A stretch of DNA of 46,931 nt from assembly GCA_020718085.1 (NCBI GenBank), contig DYDB01000002.1:52386-99316 (forward strand), given 5' to 3'. The position numbers were made by a program, and so were the translations under genes. Source of the stretch: Micavibrio sp. Its GTDB lineage: Bacteria; Patescibacteriota; Minisyncoccia; Moranbacterales; GCA-2747515. The notes under the pieces were generated by a model, which ran no database searches, was not told the DNA's origin, and saw only the letters and a list, made by a program, of their open reading frames with translations. Below are positions 23,607-32,247 of this stretch, piece after piece; the stretch's first letter is position 1; every line of letters starts with the position of its first letter.

Positions 23607-25445
23607 ATGGACATGACGCAAAATGAAAATAATTTAGATATAAAGGATCAAGGTCCAATAGAAGATCACACGGATAGTGATCAGATTGCTGTACAGCCTA
23701 CACAAGATGAAACGACAGAGCCCTTGGGAACTATAATAATAGAAGATTCCGAGGAGCAAAAAAATGTCATTGAAGATCAGATCATCTCGCGTGCAAAGGA
23801 CTTGGGTGTGAAGTATGTAATAGAAATGCCGACTAACGCAAACCGGGAGTCTGTCCAGTTGATCTCTGAAGATATTGCACGAAAAAATAAGATCGCGATT
23901 TTTGATCGTGATAAAAAAGATAAAATATTACATGTTGCAATGAGTGATGTGCAGGATGTAAATGCATTGAATATTCTTCGCTTTATTGCACAAAAAGACC
24001 ACATGAGCATTGAGGTGTATTTGACATCTGATGACTTGTTGGACAAACTGTATGGATTATATGGAAGTGCGGAAAAAGCCGTTGAGGACGTCGTGCAATC
24101 TTTTGAGATCGAAGGAGAAACAAAAACTGATGTGCTAAATGTGATCGGAGAGAAAGAGAGTATCCAAGATGCGCCTGTTGCAAAGTTGGTGCATGTGATC
24201 ATTAAACATGCATTGGATGGTAAAGCGTCGGATATTCATATTGAACCGATTGATAAGACATATCGCGTTCGATTTCGTCAGGACGGTATTTTGCATGCAT
24301 CGCTTACATTTCCGCAAGAGGTGGGCAAAGCAGTAATTTCACGTATTAAAATTCTTTCAAATTTAAAGATCGATGAGAGGCGTAAGCCACAAGATGGACG
24401 TTTTCGCATTAGTGATCAGGGGGATGATATTGATTTTCGTGTATCCAGCCTTCCCGTTGTGGAGGGAGAAAAGATCGTAATGCGTGTTTTGGAAAAAGAT
24501 CGACAAACATTTGATTTGATCGAACTCGGTATGATGGGAACGCAGCATGAGATGTTCTTGGAACGCATCAAAGATCCATTTGGCATGATTCTTATGACAG
24601 GTCCGACCGGCTCTGGAAAATCTACAACTCTCTATGCTTTTTTAAAAATTTTGAATGGGGAGGAACGAAATATTATTACGCTTGAAGATCCTGTAGAATA
24701 TTTTGTGCCGGGCATTAATCAATCACAAGTCAAACCAGAAATCGGTTATTCATTTGCAAGTGGGCTACGCAGTATCTTGCGTCAGGATCCAAATGTCATC
24801 ATGGTGGGAGAGATTCGTGATGGTGAGACTGCAGAACTTGCGGTGCACGCAGCACTTACGGGACATCTTGTTTTTTCTACAGTGCATACGAACAATGCCA
24901 TAGGTGCATTACCGCGTTTGATCGATCTTGGCATTGAACCATTCCTGATCGCGTCTGCTGTTCGTGTGATCGCGGCCCAGCGTTTGGTGCGTAGTATTTG
25001 TCTTGATTGCAAAGAAGAAATGCACATGCCGGATAATATTATCACAAAGATCAAACGTGAATTGGAAGGTGTATCTGAGGAGGAAATGAAAAAGTATGGA
25101 TTGGATATATCACAAGGATTCAAATTTTATCATGGCAAGGGATGTAAAAATTGTGCCGATCTCGGATTAAAAGGACGTCTCGCGCTTTATGAAGCAATTG
25201 AAGTGGATAATGAAATGCAAAATTTGATCGTGGAGGAAGATGGAAATATTGTGCACATTGAACGTTTGGCGCGAAGTAAGGGATTTATCACTTTAAAACA
25301 AGATGGTATACTAAAAATGCTGCTTGGATTGACAACCTTATCTGAGCTGGAACGTGTGACAGAGGGAGATATGAGCATTGGCGGGAAGATCGATGAAGTG
25401 ACTGATGAGGAGCAAATTTATGAGGACCTCAAACACAAGCATTGA
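23607..25445 (+). CDS. pilB: Type IV pilus extension ATPase
   Basis: A 612-residue hexameric motor that drives pilin polymerisation. The N-terminal domain carries a GspE/MshEN-like fold (about 60-160) that in other members binds nucleotide signals. The core has Walker A GPTGSGKSTT near 332-341, the Asp box (ITLEDPVEYFVPGINQ), Walker B VGEIRDGETAELAV, the His box TGHLVFSTVHTNNA and a zinc tetracysteine CLDC...CKNC (about 466-520). All catalytic glutamates are present. The start is ATG 23607, or the ATG six bases later. It precedes the response regulator and pilT. Confidence 0.96.
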   Translation: MDMTQNENNLDIKDQGPIEDHTDSDQIAVQPTQDETTEPLGTIIIEDSEEQKNVIEDQIISRAKDLGVKYVIEMPTNANRESVQLISEDIARKNKIAIFDRDKKDKILHVAMSDVQDVNALNILRFIAQKDHMSIEVYLTSDDLLDKLYGLYGSAEKAVEDVVQSFEIEGETKTDVLNVIGEKESIQDAPVAKLVHVIIKHALDGKASDIHIEPIDKTYRVRFRQDGILHASLTFPQEVGKAVISRIKILSNLKIDERRKPQDGRFRISDQGDDIDFRVSSLPVVEGEKIVMRVLEKDRQTFDLIELGMMGTQHEMFLERIKDPFGMILMTGPTGSGKSTTLYAFLKILNGEERNIITLEDPVEYFVPGINQSQVKPEIGYSFASGLRSILRQDPNVIMVGEIRDGETAELAVHAALTGHLVFSTVHTNNAIGALPRLIDLGIEPFLIASAVRVIAAQRLVRSICLDCKEEMHMPDNIITKIKRELEGVSEEEMKKYGLDISQGFKFYHGKGCKNCADLGLKGRLALYEAIEVDNEMQNLIVEEDGNIVHIERLARSKGFITLKQDGILKMLLGLTTLSELERVTEGDMSIGGKIDEVTDEEQIYEDLKHKH

Positions 25446-25469
25446 AATCTTTTATTATAAGGTAAATCT

Positions 25470-25859
25470 ATGACACAAGAAGATACAACGAAAAAAACAA
25501 TTATGATCGCTGAGGATGATGCATTTATCGGTGATATTTATGAGGTAAAATTAAAGGATGCTGGATACAATGTGATCTTGGCAAGCAATGGACGTGATGC
25601 AATCGAGAAATTGGAAGCCGGTGCTCGACCGAACATCATGCTTTTAGATATTGTGATGCCGTACATGGATGGCTTTGATGTTTTGGAAGCCATTAGTCAT
25701 CGTCCAGAATGGAAAGAAATCCCGGTTGTGCTTTTGACAAATCTCTCTCAAAAGGAAGATGTTGATCGCGGCATGTCGCTGGGCGCAAAAGACTTTTTGA
25801 TCAAATCGCACTTTACTCCGTCAGAGGTTTTGGCAAAAGTGCAAAAATACATGATATAA
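25470..25859 (+). CDS. Single-domain response regulator (CheY-like)
   Basis: A 129-residue stand-alone receiver domain with the acidic pair EDD near 14-16, the phosphorylation Asp in MLLDIVMPYMDG near residue 59, Thr in VVLLTN near 89 and the conserved Lys in DFLIKSHF near 111. It has no output domain. Its place between pilB and pilT makes it a likely PilG/PilH-like regulator of pilus extension and retraction. No histidine kinase is in the window, so its phosphodonor is unknown. Confidence 0.92.
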   Translation: MTQEDTTKKTIMIAEDDAFIGDIYEVKLKDAGYNVILASNGRDAIEKLEAGARPNIMLLDIVMPYMDGFDVLEAISHRPEWKEIPVVLLTNLSQKEDVDRGMSLGAKDFLIKSHFTPSEVLAKVQKYMI

Positions 25860-25894
25860 ATAAAGGAATTTTTTAAATAAACACAAAAAAGTAT

Positions 25895-26995
25895 ATGAGC
25901 TCCTTGCATGTTGAACAGAGATTAAAGAACTTATTGCGACTGGGTGCACAACAAAATGCGTCAGATCTTCACTTTGCTGTGGGACGACATCCGACCCTTC
26001 GTATTGATGGAAAACTTATTCCACTCGAGCAAGAAGCTGTGCTGTTGCCAGAGGATACGAAGGCGTTTGCAGATTATTTTATGAACTCACACCATAAAGA
26101 AAAATTTCTCGAAAACGGAGAAATTGATTTTTCATACAGTTTGGAAGACAAAGTTCGTTTTCGTACCAATGTTTTTTATCAAAGAGGTTATGTGGGTATT
26201 GTCATGCGTGTGATCAATAGCAATATCCGACCGCTTGATGAATTGGGTGTGCCACAACTGGTATATGAATTTGCGAATTTTTCACAAGGACTATTTCTTG
26301 TAACCGGACCTGTGGGTCATGGTAAATCAACAACTCTTGCAGCGCTCGTGGATTATATCAATCACAATAAAAAAAGCCATATTATTACAATCGAAGATCC
26401 GATTGAATATATGTATGAACAAGATCTTTGCATTATCAATCAACGTGAAATTGGGCAAGACTCTCAAACATTCGCAGGTGCTTTGCGTGCAGCTCTTCGT
26501 GAGGATACCAATGTGATCTTGATTGGTGAAATGCGTGATCTGGAGACGATTGGTACGGCAATCACTGCTGCAGAAACAGGACACCTCATCTTTGCCACAC
26601 TTCACACCAATGATGCTGCGCAAACAATTGATCGTATCGTTGATACGTTTCCATCACATCAACAAAATCAAATTCGTGCGCAATTGGCAAATGTTCTCCT
26701 TGGTGTAATGTCGCAACGTTTGATTCCGCATACAAATGGTGGGCGTATTCCTGCATGTGAGATCATGATCAAAAATCATGCAATTGAGAACCTCATTCGT
26801 GAGGATAAGACATATCAAATTGATACTGTAATTGAAACAGGTTCTAAAGACGGGATGATCTCTCTTGATAAATCATTGGCGCAACTTTTGCAGTCAGGAG
26901 ATATTTCTTTGGACTATGCAATGACCTATGCAAAAAATCGTGATTACGTGCGAATGCTGGTGGGACGTGGAGAGCAGATTCATATTGAAGAATAA
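25895..26995 (+). CDS. pilT: Type IV pilus retraction ATPase PilT
   Basis: A 366-residue motor. N-terminal PAS-like domain (ASDLHFAVGRHPTLRIDGKL) at about 20-100; Walker A GPVGHGKSTT near 139-148, which differs from the more common GPTGSGKST but keeps the G-x4-GK-S/T pattern; Asp box IEDPIEYMYEQ, Walker B IGEMRDLETI and His box TGHLIFATLHTNDAA follow. No C-terminal AIRNLIRE block is exact, but AIENLIRED is its counterpart. PilT disassembles the pilus for twitching or DNA uptake. The shape and length are those of PilT, not PilB. Confidence 0.95.
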   Translation: MSSLHVEQRLKNLLRLGAQQNASDLHFAVGRHPTLRIDGKLIPLEQEAVLLPEDTKAFADYFMNSHHKEKFLENGEIDFSYSLEDKVRFRTNVFYQRGYVGIVMRVINSNIRPLDELGVPQLVYEFANFSQGLFLVTGPVGHGKSTTLAALVDYINHNKKSHIITIEDPIEYMYEQDLCIINQREIGQDSQTFAGALRAALREDTNVILIGEMRDLETIGTAITAAETGHLIFATLHTNDAAQTIDRIVDTFPSHQQNQIRAQLANVLLGVMSQRLIPHTNGGRIPACEIMIKNHAIENLIREDKTYQIDTVIETGSKDGMISLDKSLAQLLQSGDISLDYAMTYAKNRDYVRMLVGRGEQIHIEE

Positions 26996-27074
26996 GATCA
27001 GTTCGTAAAGTGACAGGTAAAAAGTTTATGAAGTTCTCATACCCACGCATAATGGATCTTTGTAAACCCGACAT

Positions 27075-27100
27075 CTTTATAAACTTTAAACTTTATAAAC
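27075..27100 (+). repeat. Short direct repeat before pilC
   Basis: CTTTATAAAC occurs at 27075-27084 and 27091-27100 with TTTAAA between, and partial copies flank it. Each copy also holds the palindrome TTTATAAA. It lies in the 120-base gap before pilC and may be regulatory. Confidence 0.6.
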
Positions 27101-27115
27101 CTTTAACTCTAATAT

Positions 27116-28324
27116 ATGCAATTCAAATTTAAAGCGACGACACGTGAAGGTGAAGTAAAACGAGGCAAAATTGAAGCAATTGATAAGGAAGCGGCAACAA
27201 AACTACTGCAGACGAATGATCTCGTGCCGCTTGAACTTAAAGAAGTGAAACAGAGCACATCCATCTCCGGTGTTTTGGAACGAATGACATCTTCTATCAC
27301 ACAGAAAGATCTCTTACTTTTTTATCGTCAACTTTCAACTCTTGTGGGTGCAAAAATTCCGATTGCACCGGCACTGCGTACAATTCACAATCAGACACAA
27401 AATGCGCAATTACGCATCGTGGTCACGGAGGTGGCTGCTGATGTGGAGGATGGTATGGCAATTTCAGAGAGCTTTGCAAAACATGAAAATGTTTTTACCA
27501 CTCTTGCAGTAAGTATGATCAGAGCGGGAGAATTATCGGGAAATTTGCAAGGCGCGATTGACTTTGTGGCTGAAAGTGCAGAACAGAATTATCAACTTAA
27601 AAGTAAGGTGCGTGGGGCACTTATGTATCCCGTTTTTGTGATCAGTGTTGCCATGGTAATTGGTTTTTTGACGATGACGTGGATATTGCCAAAGCTCACA
27701 CAAGTTATTAAAGACCTAAATGTGGAGATTCCATGGTATACCCAGCTCATGATCAAGATCGGTGATTTTATGCAAGCATATTGGTGGGCGGTACTTGTTG
27801 TGATCTTTGCACTTGTAGGAGCAATGATCTATTATGCACGATCTGAGGATGGAAGTAAGGAGTGGGACCGGATCAAGTTGCATATCCCAATTATTGGACA
27901 ACTGTTTCAATATGTTTACATTACACGTTTTTCAGAAAATCTTTCCGTGTTGCTCAAGGGAGGCATTCCAATCGTGCGTGCACTTATTGTTGTGGGTGAT
28001 GTGGTGGATAATATTGTGTATAAAAATATCATTCTCAAAGCTGCACAAGATGTAAAAGTTGGCGGTGAGATCAATAAGGAATTTTTCAGACATGAAGAAT
28101 TTCCACCGATGGTGTCCAGCATGATCAAGATTGGTGAAGAAACGGGACGTCTCAGTGAAATATTGGAAGATGTGGCACGGTTTTATAATGCAGAAGTAGA
28201 TCAAATTACACGCAATCTGTCATCGATCATTGAACCTATTCTTATCGTTATTTTGGGTATCGGTGTTGGTGTGTTGGTGTTTTCCGTATTGTTGCCAATT
28301 TACAATATTGCGGGACAATTATAA
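27116..28324 (+). CDS. pilC: Type IV pilus inner membrane platform protein PilC
   Basis: A 402-residue platform protein with two T2SSF domains. The N-terminus MQFKFKATTREGEVKRGKIEA is the classical start; domain 1 holds LLLFYRQLSTLVGAKIPIAPAL and the pair of helices near 170-230; domain 2 holds FSENLSVLLKGGIPIVRALI, the paired repeat of the first. GEETGRLSEILEDVA is the last block, followed by the C-terminal helix. It sits inside the cytoplasmic ring of PilB/PilT and hands pilins to the fibre. The spacing to pilT (121 bases) is wider than in the rest of the operon. Confidence 0.95.
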   Translation: MQFKFKATTREGEVKRGKIEAIDKEAATKLLQTNDLVPLELKEVKQSTSISGVLERMTSSITQKDLLLFYRQLSTLVGAKIPIAPALRTIHNQTQNAQLRIVVTEVAADVEDGMAISESFAKHENVFTTLAVSMIRAGELSGNLQGAIDFVAESAEQNYQLKSKVRGALMYPVFVISVAMVIGFLTMTWILPKLTQVIKDLNVEIPWYTQLMIKIGDFMQAYWWAVLVVIFALVGAMIYYARSEDGSKEWDRIKLHIPIIGQLFQYVYITRFSENLSVLLKGGIPIVRALIVVGDVVDNIVYKNIILKAAQDVKVGGEINKEFFRHEEFPPMVSSMIKIGEETGRLSEILEDVARFYNAEVDQITRNLSSIIEPILIVILGIGVGVLVFSVLLPIYNIAGQL

Positions 28325-28364
28325 TTAAGAATTAAGAATTAAGAATTAAGAATTAAGAATTAAG
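28323..28364 (+). repeat. Heptamer tandem repeat AATTAAG x6
   Basis: Six exact copies of AATTAAG, beginning inside the pilC stop codon. Shorter traces of the same sequence follow the second pilin (39892-39916) and precede the pilW-like gene (42094-42104). Confidence 0.9.
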
Positions 28365-28502
28365 AATTTTCGGAAAAGATAGAACGGCTGTTGATTGAAA
28401 AAATAAGATTGTAATGGACAGATTTTAGAATTGCGAACAAATAACTTTGTACTGGTCGGGAGATAGATTTAAAAATCAAAATTCAAGGGATTACTTTACA
28501 TT

Positions 28503-28525
28503 TTGTAAATTGATCATTGAAAATT
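28503..28525 (+). repeat. Dispersed intergenic repeat, copy 1
   Basis: A 23-base sequence beginning TTGTAAATTGATC and ending GAAAATT. It matches exactly 44525-44547, and its core recurs inverted at 44418-44437. Confidence 0.75.
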
Positions 28526-28577
28526 GACATGGGGGTAATGTGTGAATAGAGGTATTTCATTTTTTGATATTCGGGTG

Positions 28578-28622
28578 TATAATAGTTTAGTAAAGATAAA
28601 AACAAAAAAGGAATGGAGGTGA
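28578..28622 (+). promoter_or_regulatory. Pilin promoter -10 and strong ribosome binding site
   Basis: TATAAT (28578-28583) gives a start near 28590; GGAGGTGA (28615-28622) lies 7 bases before the ATG at 28630. It is one of the few strong Shine-Dalgarno sites here and fits a highly expressed major pilin. Confidence 0.65.
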
Positions 28623-28629
28623 CAATAGA

Positions 28630-29025
28630 ATGAAAAAAGGTTTTACATTGATCGAACTTTTGATTGTTATCGCAATCATCGGTATCTTGGCATCTATTGT
28701 GTTGGTATCGTTGAACAGTGCACGTAACAAAGCAAAACAAGCATCATTTAAATCATCAGCATCATCAATTGCCCCAGCAGCGATTTTGTGTTGTGACCAG
28801 GTTGGCGCAACCCTTAATGCGACTGCAGGTGCAGAAATTTGCTCTACAGCAATCGGCGCAACATACCCAGCATCACCAGTGATCAGCAGTGTGTCAGTTG
28901 CAAATCAGTGTTCCGGAGGCAATTTTCGACTTACTATTACTGCTAACTCAAGCGAAGCTGGCGGTTGTACAAGTGCAACGGTTACAGAAACAGCAACAAC
29001 TTTTGCGGGTGCAGGGTGTACTTAG
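28630..29025 (+). CDS. pilA: Type IV pilin (probable major pilin)
   Basis: A 131-residue prepilin with a four-residue leader, MKKG, cleaved before [20 protein letters not shown]; Glu at +5 of the mature form is present. The rest is rich in Ala, Ser and Thr and holds six cysteines: an adjacent CC pair (about residues 54-55), then C in EIC, NQC, GGC and AGC. The same six-cysteine order is seen in the second pilin at 39466. The strong ribosome binding site and placement after pilC argue that this is the main subunit. Ser/Thr-rich loops are possible glycosylation sites; that is inference. Confidence 0.93.
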   Translation: MKKGFTLIELLIVIAIIGILASIVLVSLNSARNKAKQASFKSSASSIAPAAILCCDQVGATLNATAGAEICSTAIGATYPASPVISSVSVANQCSGGNFRLTITANSSEAGGCTSATVTETATTFAGAGCT

Positions 29026-29040
29026 TCAAAAAAAATGTTG

Positions 29041-29084
29041 GTACTTGCTATTCAGTGGTGAATGGCAAGTACATAGATTTTTTT
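29041..29084 (+). terminator. Intrinsic terminator after the pilin
   Basis: A 14-base stem (29041-29054 with 29059-29072, one G-U pair, loop gtgg) is followed after 4 bases by eight T. Confidence 0.75.
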
Positions 29085-29122
29085 TGAGGTATATTTAATA
29101 TACATACTTAACCATAAATTCT

Positions 29123-30823
29123 ATGATGTTGGATCGCATAAAAAAGCACTGGGATTCTCGTCCCCTTAGTGCGCTGTTTGTTGTTTTTTTAATATTATTT
29201 CTGGGTTTTTCTGTGATGTACGGATATTCCGCGGGCGATCCTCTTTTAGATGATCACTATTTTCATTTTAAATATGCGTATTTATTGCGCACAGAAGGAA
29301 TGGATGTGGTAAATCATTTTGATTGGATCTATCTCTCAGGTCATGGTAAAGAAGGTGGTAGTCGTTATGCAGTGACTTTGTATCAAATATCTTTGATCCC
29401 ATTCACATATTTTGACAATTGGCTTTTGGCAATACATATTGCAGATGCATTCTATACAAGTTTGGCTCTTGCTCTGTTTTATTATGTGTTGCGTAAAGCG
29501 CATGTGCAGTACCCGTTCTTTTTTATTATGGCGATGTTCAGTTCTATATATTTTATTGAACGGTTGCTGTATGGACGCGCATTTGTATTGGCGATTGCAT
29601 TGGTCTTTCTGGAGATGTATTTTGCTGTAGAGAAAAAATATAAACTGTTGTTTTGTGTGTGCGTATTTCACATTTTGTGGCATCAGTCTACGTATTTTAT
29701 GCCACTATTCTTTGTGGGAATTGTTGAAGCTGCGCGATATCTAATAGAGCAGAAGATGTTTTTGAAAAATGCATTTTCAGTAATTCTTGCAACAGTTGTG
29801 GGTATGGCATTTTTTCCGGGATTTCCGCAGTCACTGTTTTTATGGATAGGTAATATTATCAATATACAAATGAATGCACAGTCACATGTGCAAGATGTTA
29901 ATTCTGTATCAATTGGTGGCGGAGAAATGGTCTCAAAAGATTTCATGAATTATTTTACAGATGAAAAAATTCTTCTTTTTCTCTTTGTCTTAGCTTGTTC
30001 TTCTGTTATTTCTCTCTACGTTTTACAGAAAAGGAGTGGCATATCTTTTTTGACCAGTTTGGATCAAAAAAAATTGATCTGGATCTATGCACTTTTTATG
30101 GGCATGATCTGTATGATGGCCGGATCGATCACGATCAGTGGGCGCATTTTTGACTTCTTTATTCCAACTGTCTTCATTCTTTCTGCTTTTCTGGTAACAT
30201 TCTTCGCTGATACAAAAAAAATTACTGTAGATCATTCGCTTGGTGTGTATATGAAATTTGGCGTTGGGATGTTTTTTGGTATACTTTTTCTCAATACATG
30301 TATCAATGTCTATGCGACCGCGCAGCAATTTGATTATATGCCGGCGCAACAAACAGCACAGTGGATCCAAGACCATTCATCTGGGAGGGATAAGGTTTTT
30401 TTGCATAATTGGAGTGTTTTTACATTGATGTTTTTCACAAATTCACATAATATTTATAGTACGGGCATTGAGCCGATGGCCCTCAAATCCTTCAATGAAG
30501 AATTGTATTGGAAATACTATAATATATTTAAATACAATTATTATTGCGATGATTCTGGAGATTGTGGTGACACTGTGATGGCGATCAAAGAATCATATAA
30601 AGTTGCGAGTGATGAAAAAAAAGATAAATTTGAAAAAGATAATGGATTACGGATCATTCATTCGATCAAAAATGATTTTGATGCGAAATTTATCGTATCG
30701 GAAACTGAAGCATTTACTAAGACCATTCAACAAAATCCGGATTTGATCGAGGACCAATTTCATGTAAAATCAGATGATTTTACAGGGAGATATACAGAAT
30801 TTACAGTGTTCAAGTTAAAATAA
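29123..30823 (+). CDS. Multi-pass membrane protein, predicted GT-C-type glycosyltransferase
   Basis: A 566-residue protein with 10-12 hydrophobic helices in the first 400 residues and a soluble C-terminal part of about 150. The first loop after TM1 reads SAGDPLLDDHYFHFKYAYLL, resembling the D-x-[DY]-x-Y-H motif of STT3/PglB and related GT-C enzymes, in which an acidic pair binds the lipid-linked sugar. No WWDYG motif is seen in the C-terminal part, so it is not a classical oligosaccharyltransferase. It lies directly after the pilin and before the glycan genes, so a role in pilin or surface glycosylation is possible. The GT-C call is an inference from topology and one motif. Confidence 0.55.
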   Translation: MMLDRIKKHWDSRPLSALFVVFLILFLGFSVMYGYSAGDPLLDDHYFHFKYAYLLRTEGMDVVNHFDWIYLSGHGKEGGSRYAVTLYQISLIPFTYFDNWLLAIHIADAFYTSLALALFYYVLRKAHVQYPFFFIMAMFSSIYFIERLLYGRAFVLAIALVFLEMYFAVEKKYKLLFCVCVFHILWHQSTYFMPLFFVGIVEAARYLIEQKMFLKNAFSVILATVVGMAFFPGFPQSLFLWIGNIINIQMNAQSHVQDVNSVSIGGGEMVSKDFMNYFTDEKILLFLFVLACSSVISLYVLQKRSGISFLTSLDQKKLIWIYALFMGMICMMAGSITISGRIFDFFIPTVFILSAFLVTFFADTKKITVDHSLGVYMKFGVGMFFGILFLNTCINVYATAQQFDYMPAQQTAQWIQDHSSGRDKVFLHNWSVFTLMFFTNSHNIYSTGIEPMALKSFNEELYWKYYNIFKYNYYCDDSGDCGDTVMAIKESYKVASDEKKDKFEKDNGLRIIHSIKNDFDAKFIVSETEAFTKTIQQNPDLIEDQFHVKSDDFTGRYTEFTVFKLK

Positions 30824-30967
30824 TATATACAGATAAAAAATAATAAATCCCCAAGAGATCTTTTTAGAGGTGTGTTCCTCATGTTTTTAATATAAAAGAC
30901 GATCGCGACAGAGTTTTTAAAAAGGAATTGCTCCAGGTGCTTTTTCACGCTTTTTGGTTGTCATATC

Positions 30968-30976
30968 TGTTATAAT
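30968..30976 (+). promoter_or_regulatory. Perfect extended -10 with long leader before the 31155 gene
   Basis: TGTTATAAT matches TGnTATAAT exactly. A start near 30983 gives a leader of about 170 bases, much longer than elsewhere. The rest of the 330-base gap (30824-31154) has no gene that I can support. Confidence 0.55.
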
Positions 30977-31154
30977 AAGAAAGTACAGCGATTTGTTCAA
31001 TAATATCTTTTTACATAATTCATCCATGCTTCGTCAAAAAATATTTCTATATGTGCTTGTTCAAGTCAATAATCAGTGTGAGGCGCAAAGTCTAAACGAT
31101 ATTATAGTTAATTGTGGAAGAAATTCACGGTATTTTAATTAAAATAAGTAGGAT

Positions 31155-32072
31155 ATGAATAATAAGATTGTTGTTGTTATCCCATGTTATAACGAGGAAA
31201 AAACGATCAAAAAAGTTGTCGGTGATTTTCAAAAAGAGTTGCCAGAGGCGCGAATATTGGTTGTGGACAATAACTCGACTGATCATACGCGAACGGAAGC
31301 GCTTAGTGTTGGTGCTGATGTTGTTTTTGAAAAGAAAAAGGGGAAAGGTTATGCGGTGCAACGTTCTTTGGAAGAATTTCGTGAGGATATCTTTGTACTT
31401 GTTGATGGTGACAATACCTACAAGGCAAAAGATGTGCATAAGCTCATTGATCCAATTGCAAACGATCATGCTGATATGGTGGTGGGTGATCGCATGATCA
31501 TCAAAAATCGTGATGCATTTAGCACAAGTCATTGGTATGGGAATAAATTTCTCAACGGTGCGCTCAATATGATCTTTCGCACGCGATTACGTGATATGCA
31601 ATCCGGTCTGCGCGTGATGAATAAACGGTTTATCAATTCTACAGCACTTTTGGCTGGCGGTTTCTCGATCGAACCAGAACTCACTATTCAGGCAATTGAG
31701 AAAGGCATGATCATCACGGAGATACCCATCACTTTGGTTAAACGCCCTGATGGTAGTCATTCCAAGATCAATGCAGTGCGTGATGGAACGATCGCTCTAT
31801 ACACTCTCGTATCACTGTTTCGCGATTATCAACCGTTGCAATTTTTCGCGATTTTGGCGGCCATTTGTTTTTCATTGGGTATTCTCCTTGGTTGGTATGG
31901 CACTGCTGATTATTTTGCTACCGGACTTGTGACTCGCGTGCCGTCGCTCATTATGTCTGGATTTTTGACCATTGCCGGTCTGATCAGCATGATCGCGGGC
32001 CTTATCCTCAGCTCGATCAAGCGTCGCCATGATGAACTTGTTGTGCTATTAAATCGTATTAAATTACGATGA
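31155..32072 (+). CDS. GT2 glycosyltransferase with C-terminal membrane helices (DPM-like)
   Basis: A 305-residue protein. Residues 5-220 form a GT-A fold: VVVIPCYNEEKTIKKVV, the nucleotide-sugar Asp in VVDNNSTDHT, the DxD-type VDGDNTYK near 95, and the acceptor loop DMQSGLRVM with the family arginine. Two hydrophobic helices close the protein (about 228-250 and 262-285). Such enzymes move a sugar from a nucleotide donor to polyprenyl phosphate at the membrane. GDP-mannose from manC is a plausible donor. First gene of the glycan cluster. Confidence 0.85.
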   Translation: MNNKIVVVIPCYNEEKTIKKVVGDFQKELPEARILVVDNNSTDHTRTEALSVGADVVFEKKKGKGYAVQRSLEEFREDIFVLVDGDNTYKAKDVHKLIDPIANDHADMVVGDRMIIKNRDAFSTSHWYGNKFLNGALNMIFRTRLRDMQSGLRVMNKRFINSTALLAGGFSIEPELTIQAIEKGMIITEIPITLVKRPDGSHSKINAVRDGTIALYTLVSLFRDYQPLQFFAILAAICFSLGILLGWYGTADYFATGLVTRVPSLIMSGFLTIAGLISMIAGLILSSIKRRHDELVVLLNRIKLR

Positions 32073-32247
32073 TGCTACAAAGAATGGTTGCTTGTATAAA
32101 AAAGGTTTAATGCAAAGATCATGCACATATGAGATGCACATAAAATTTAAATGCAAAGTGACGGTAAAATGAGAATTTTGTGTCTTTCTGTTTTGCTTGA
32201 AAAATGATAGGATTGTGTAGTAAAGCTTTTTGGGATCCACAAAGCAC

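Noticed and set aside
30760-30948. A 62-codon minus-strand open frame overlapping the GT-C-like gene end
   Set aside because: Mostly antisense to a real gene, with no family match, promoter or ribosome binding site.
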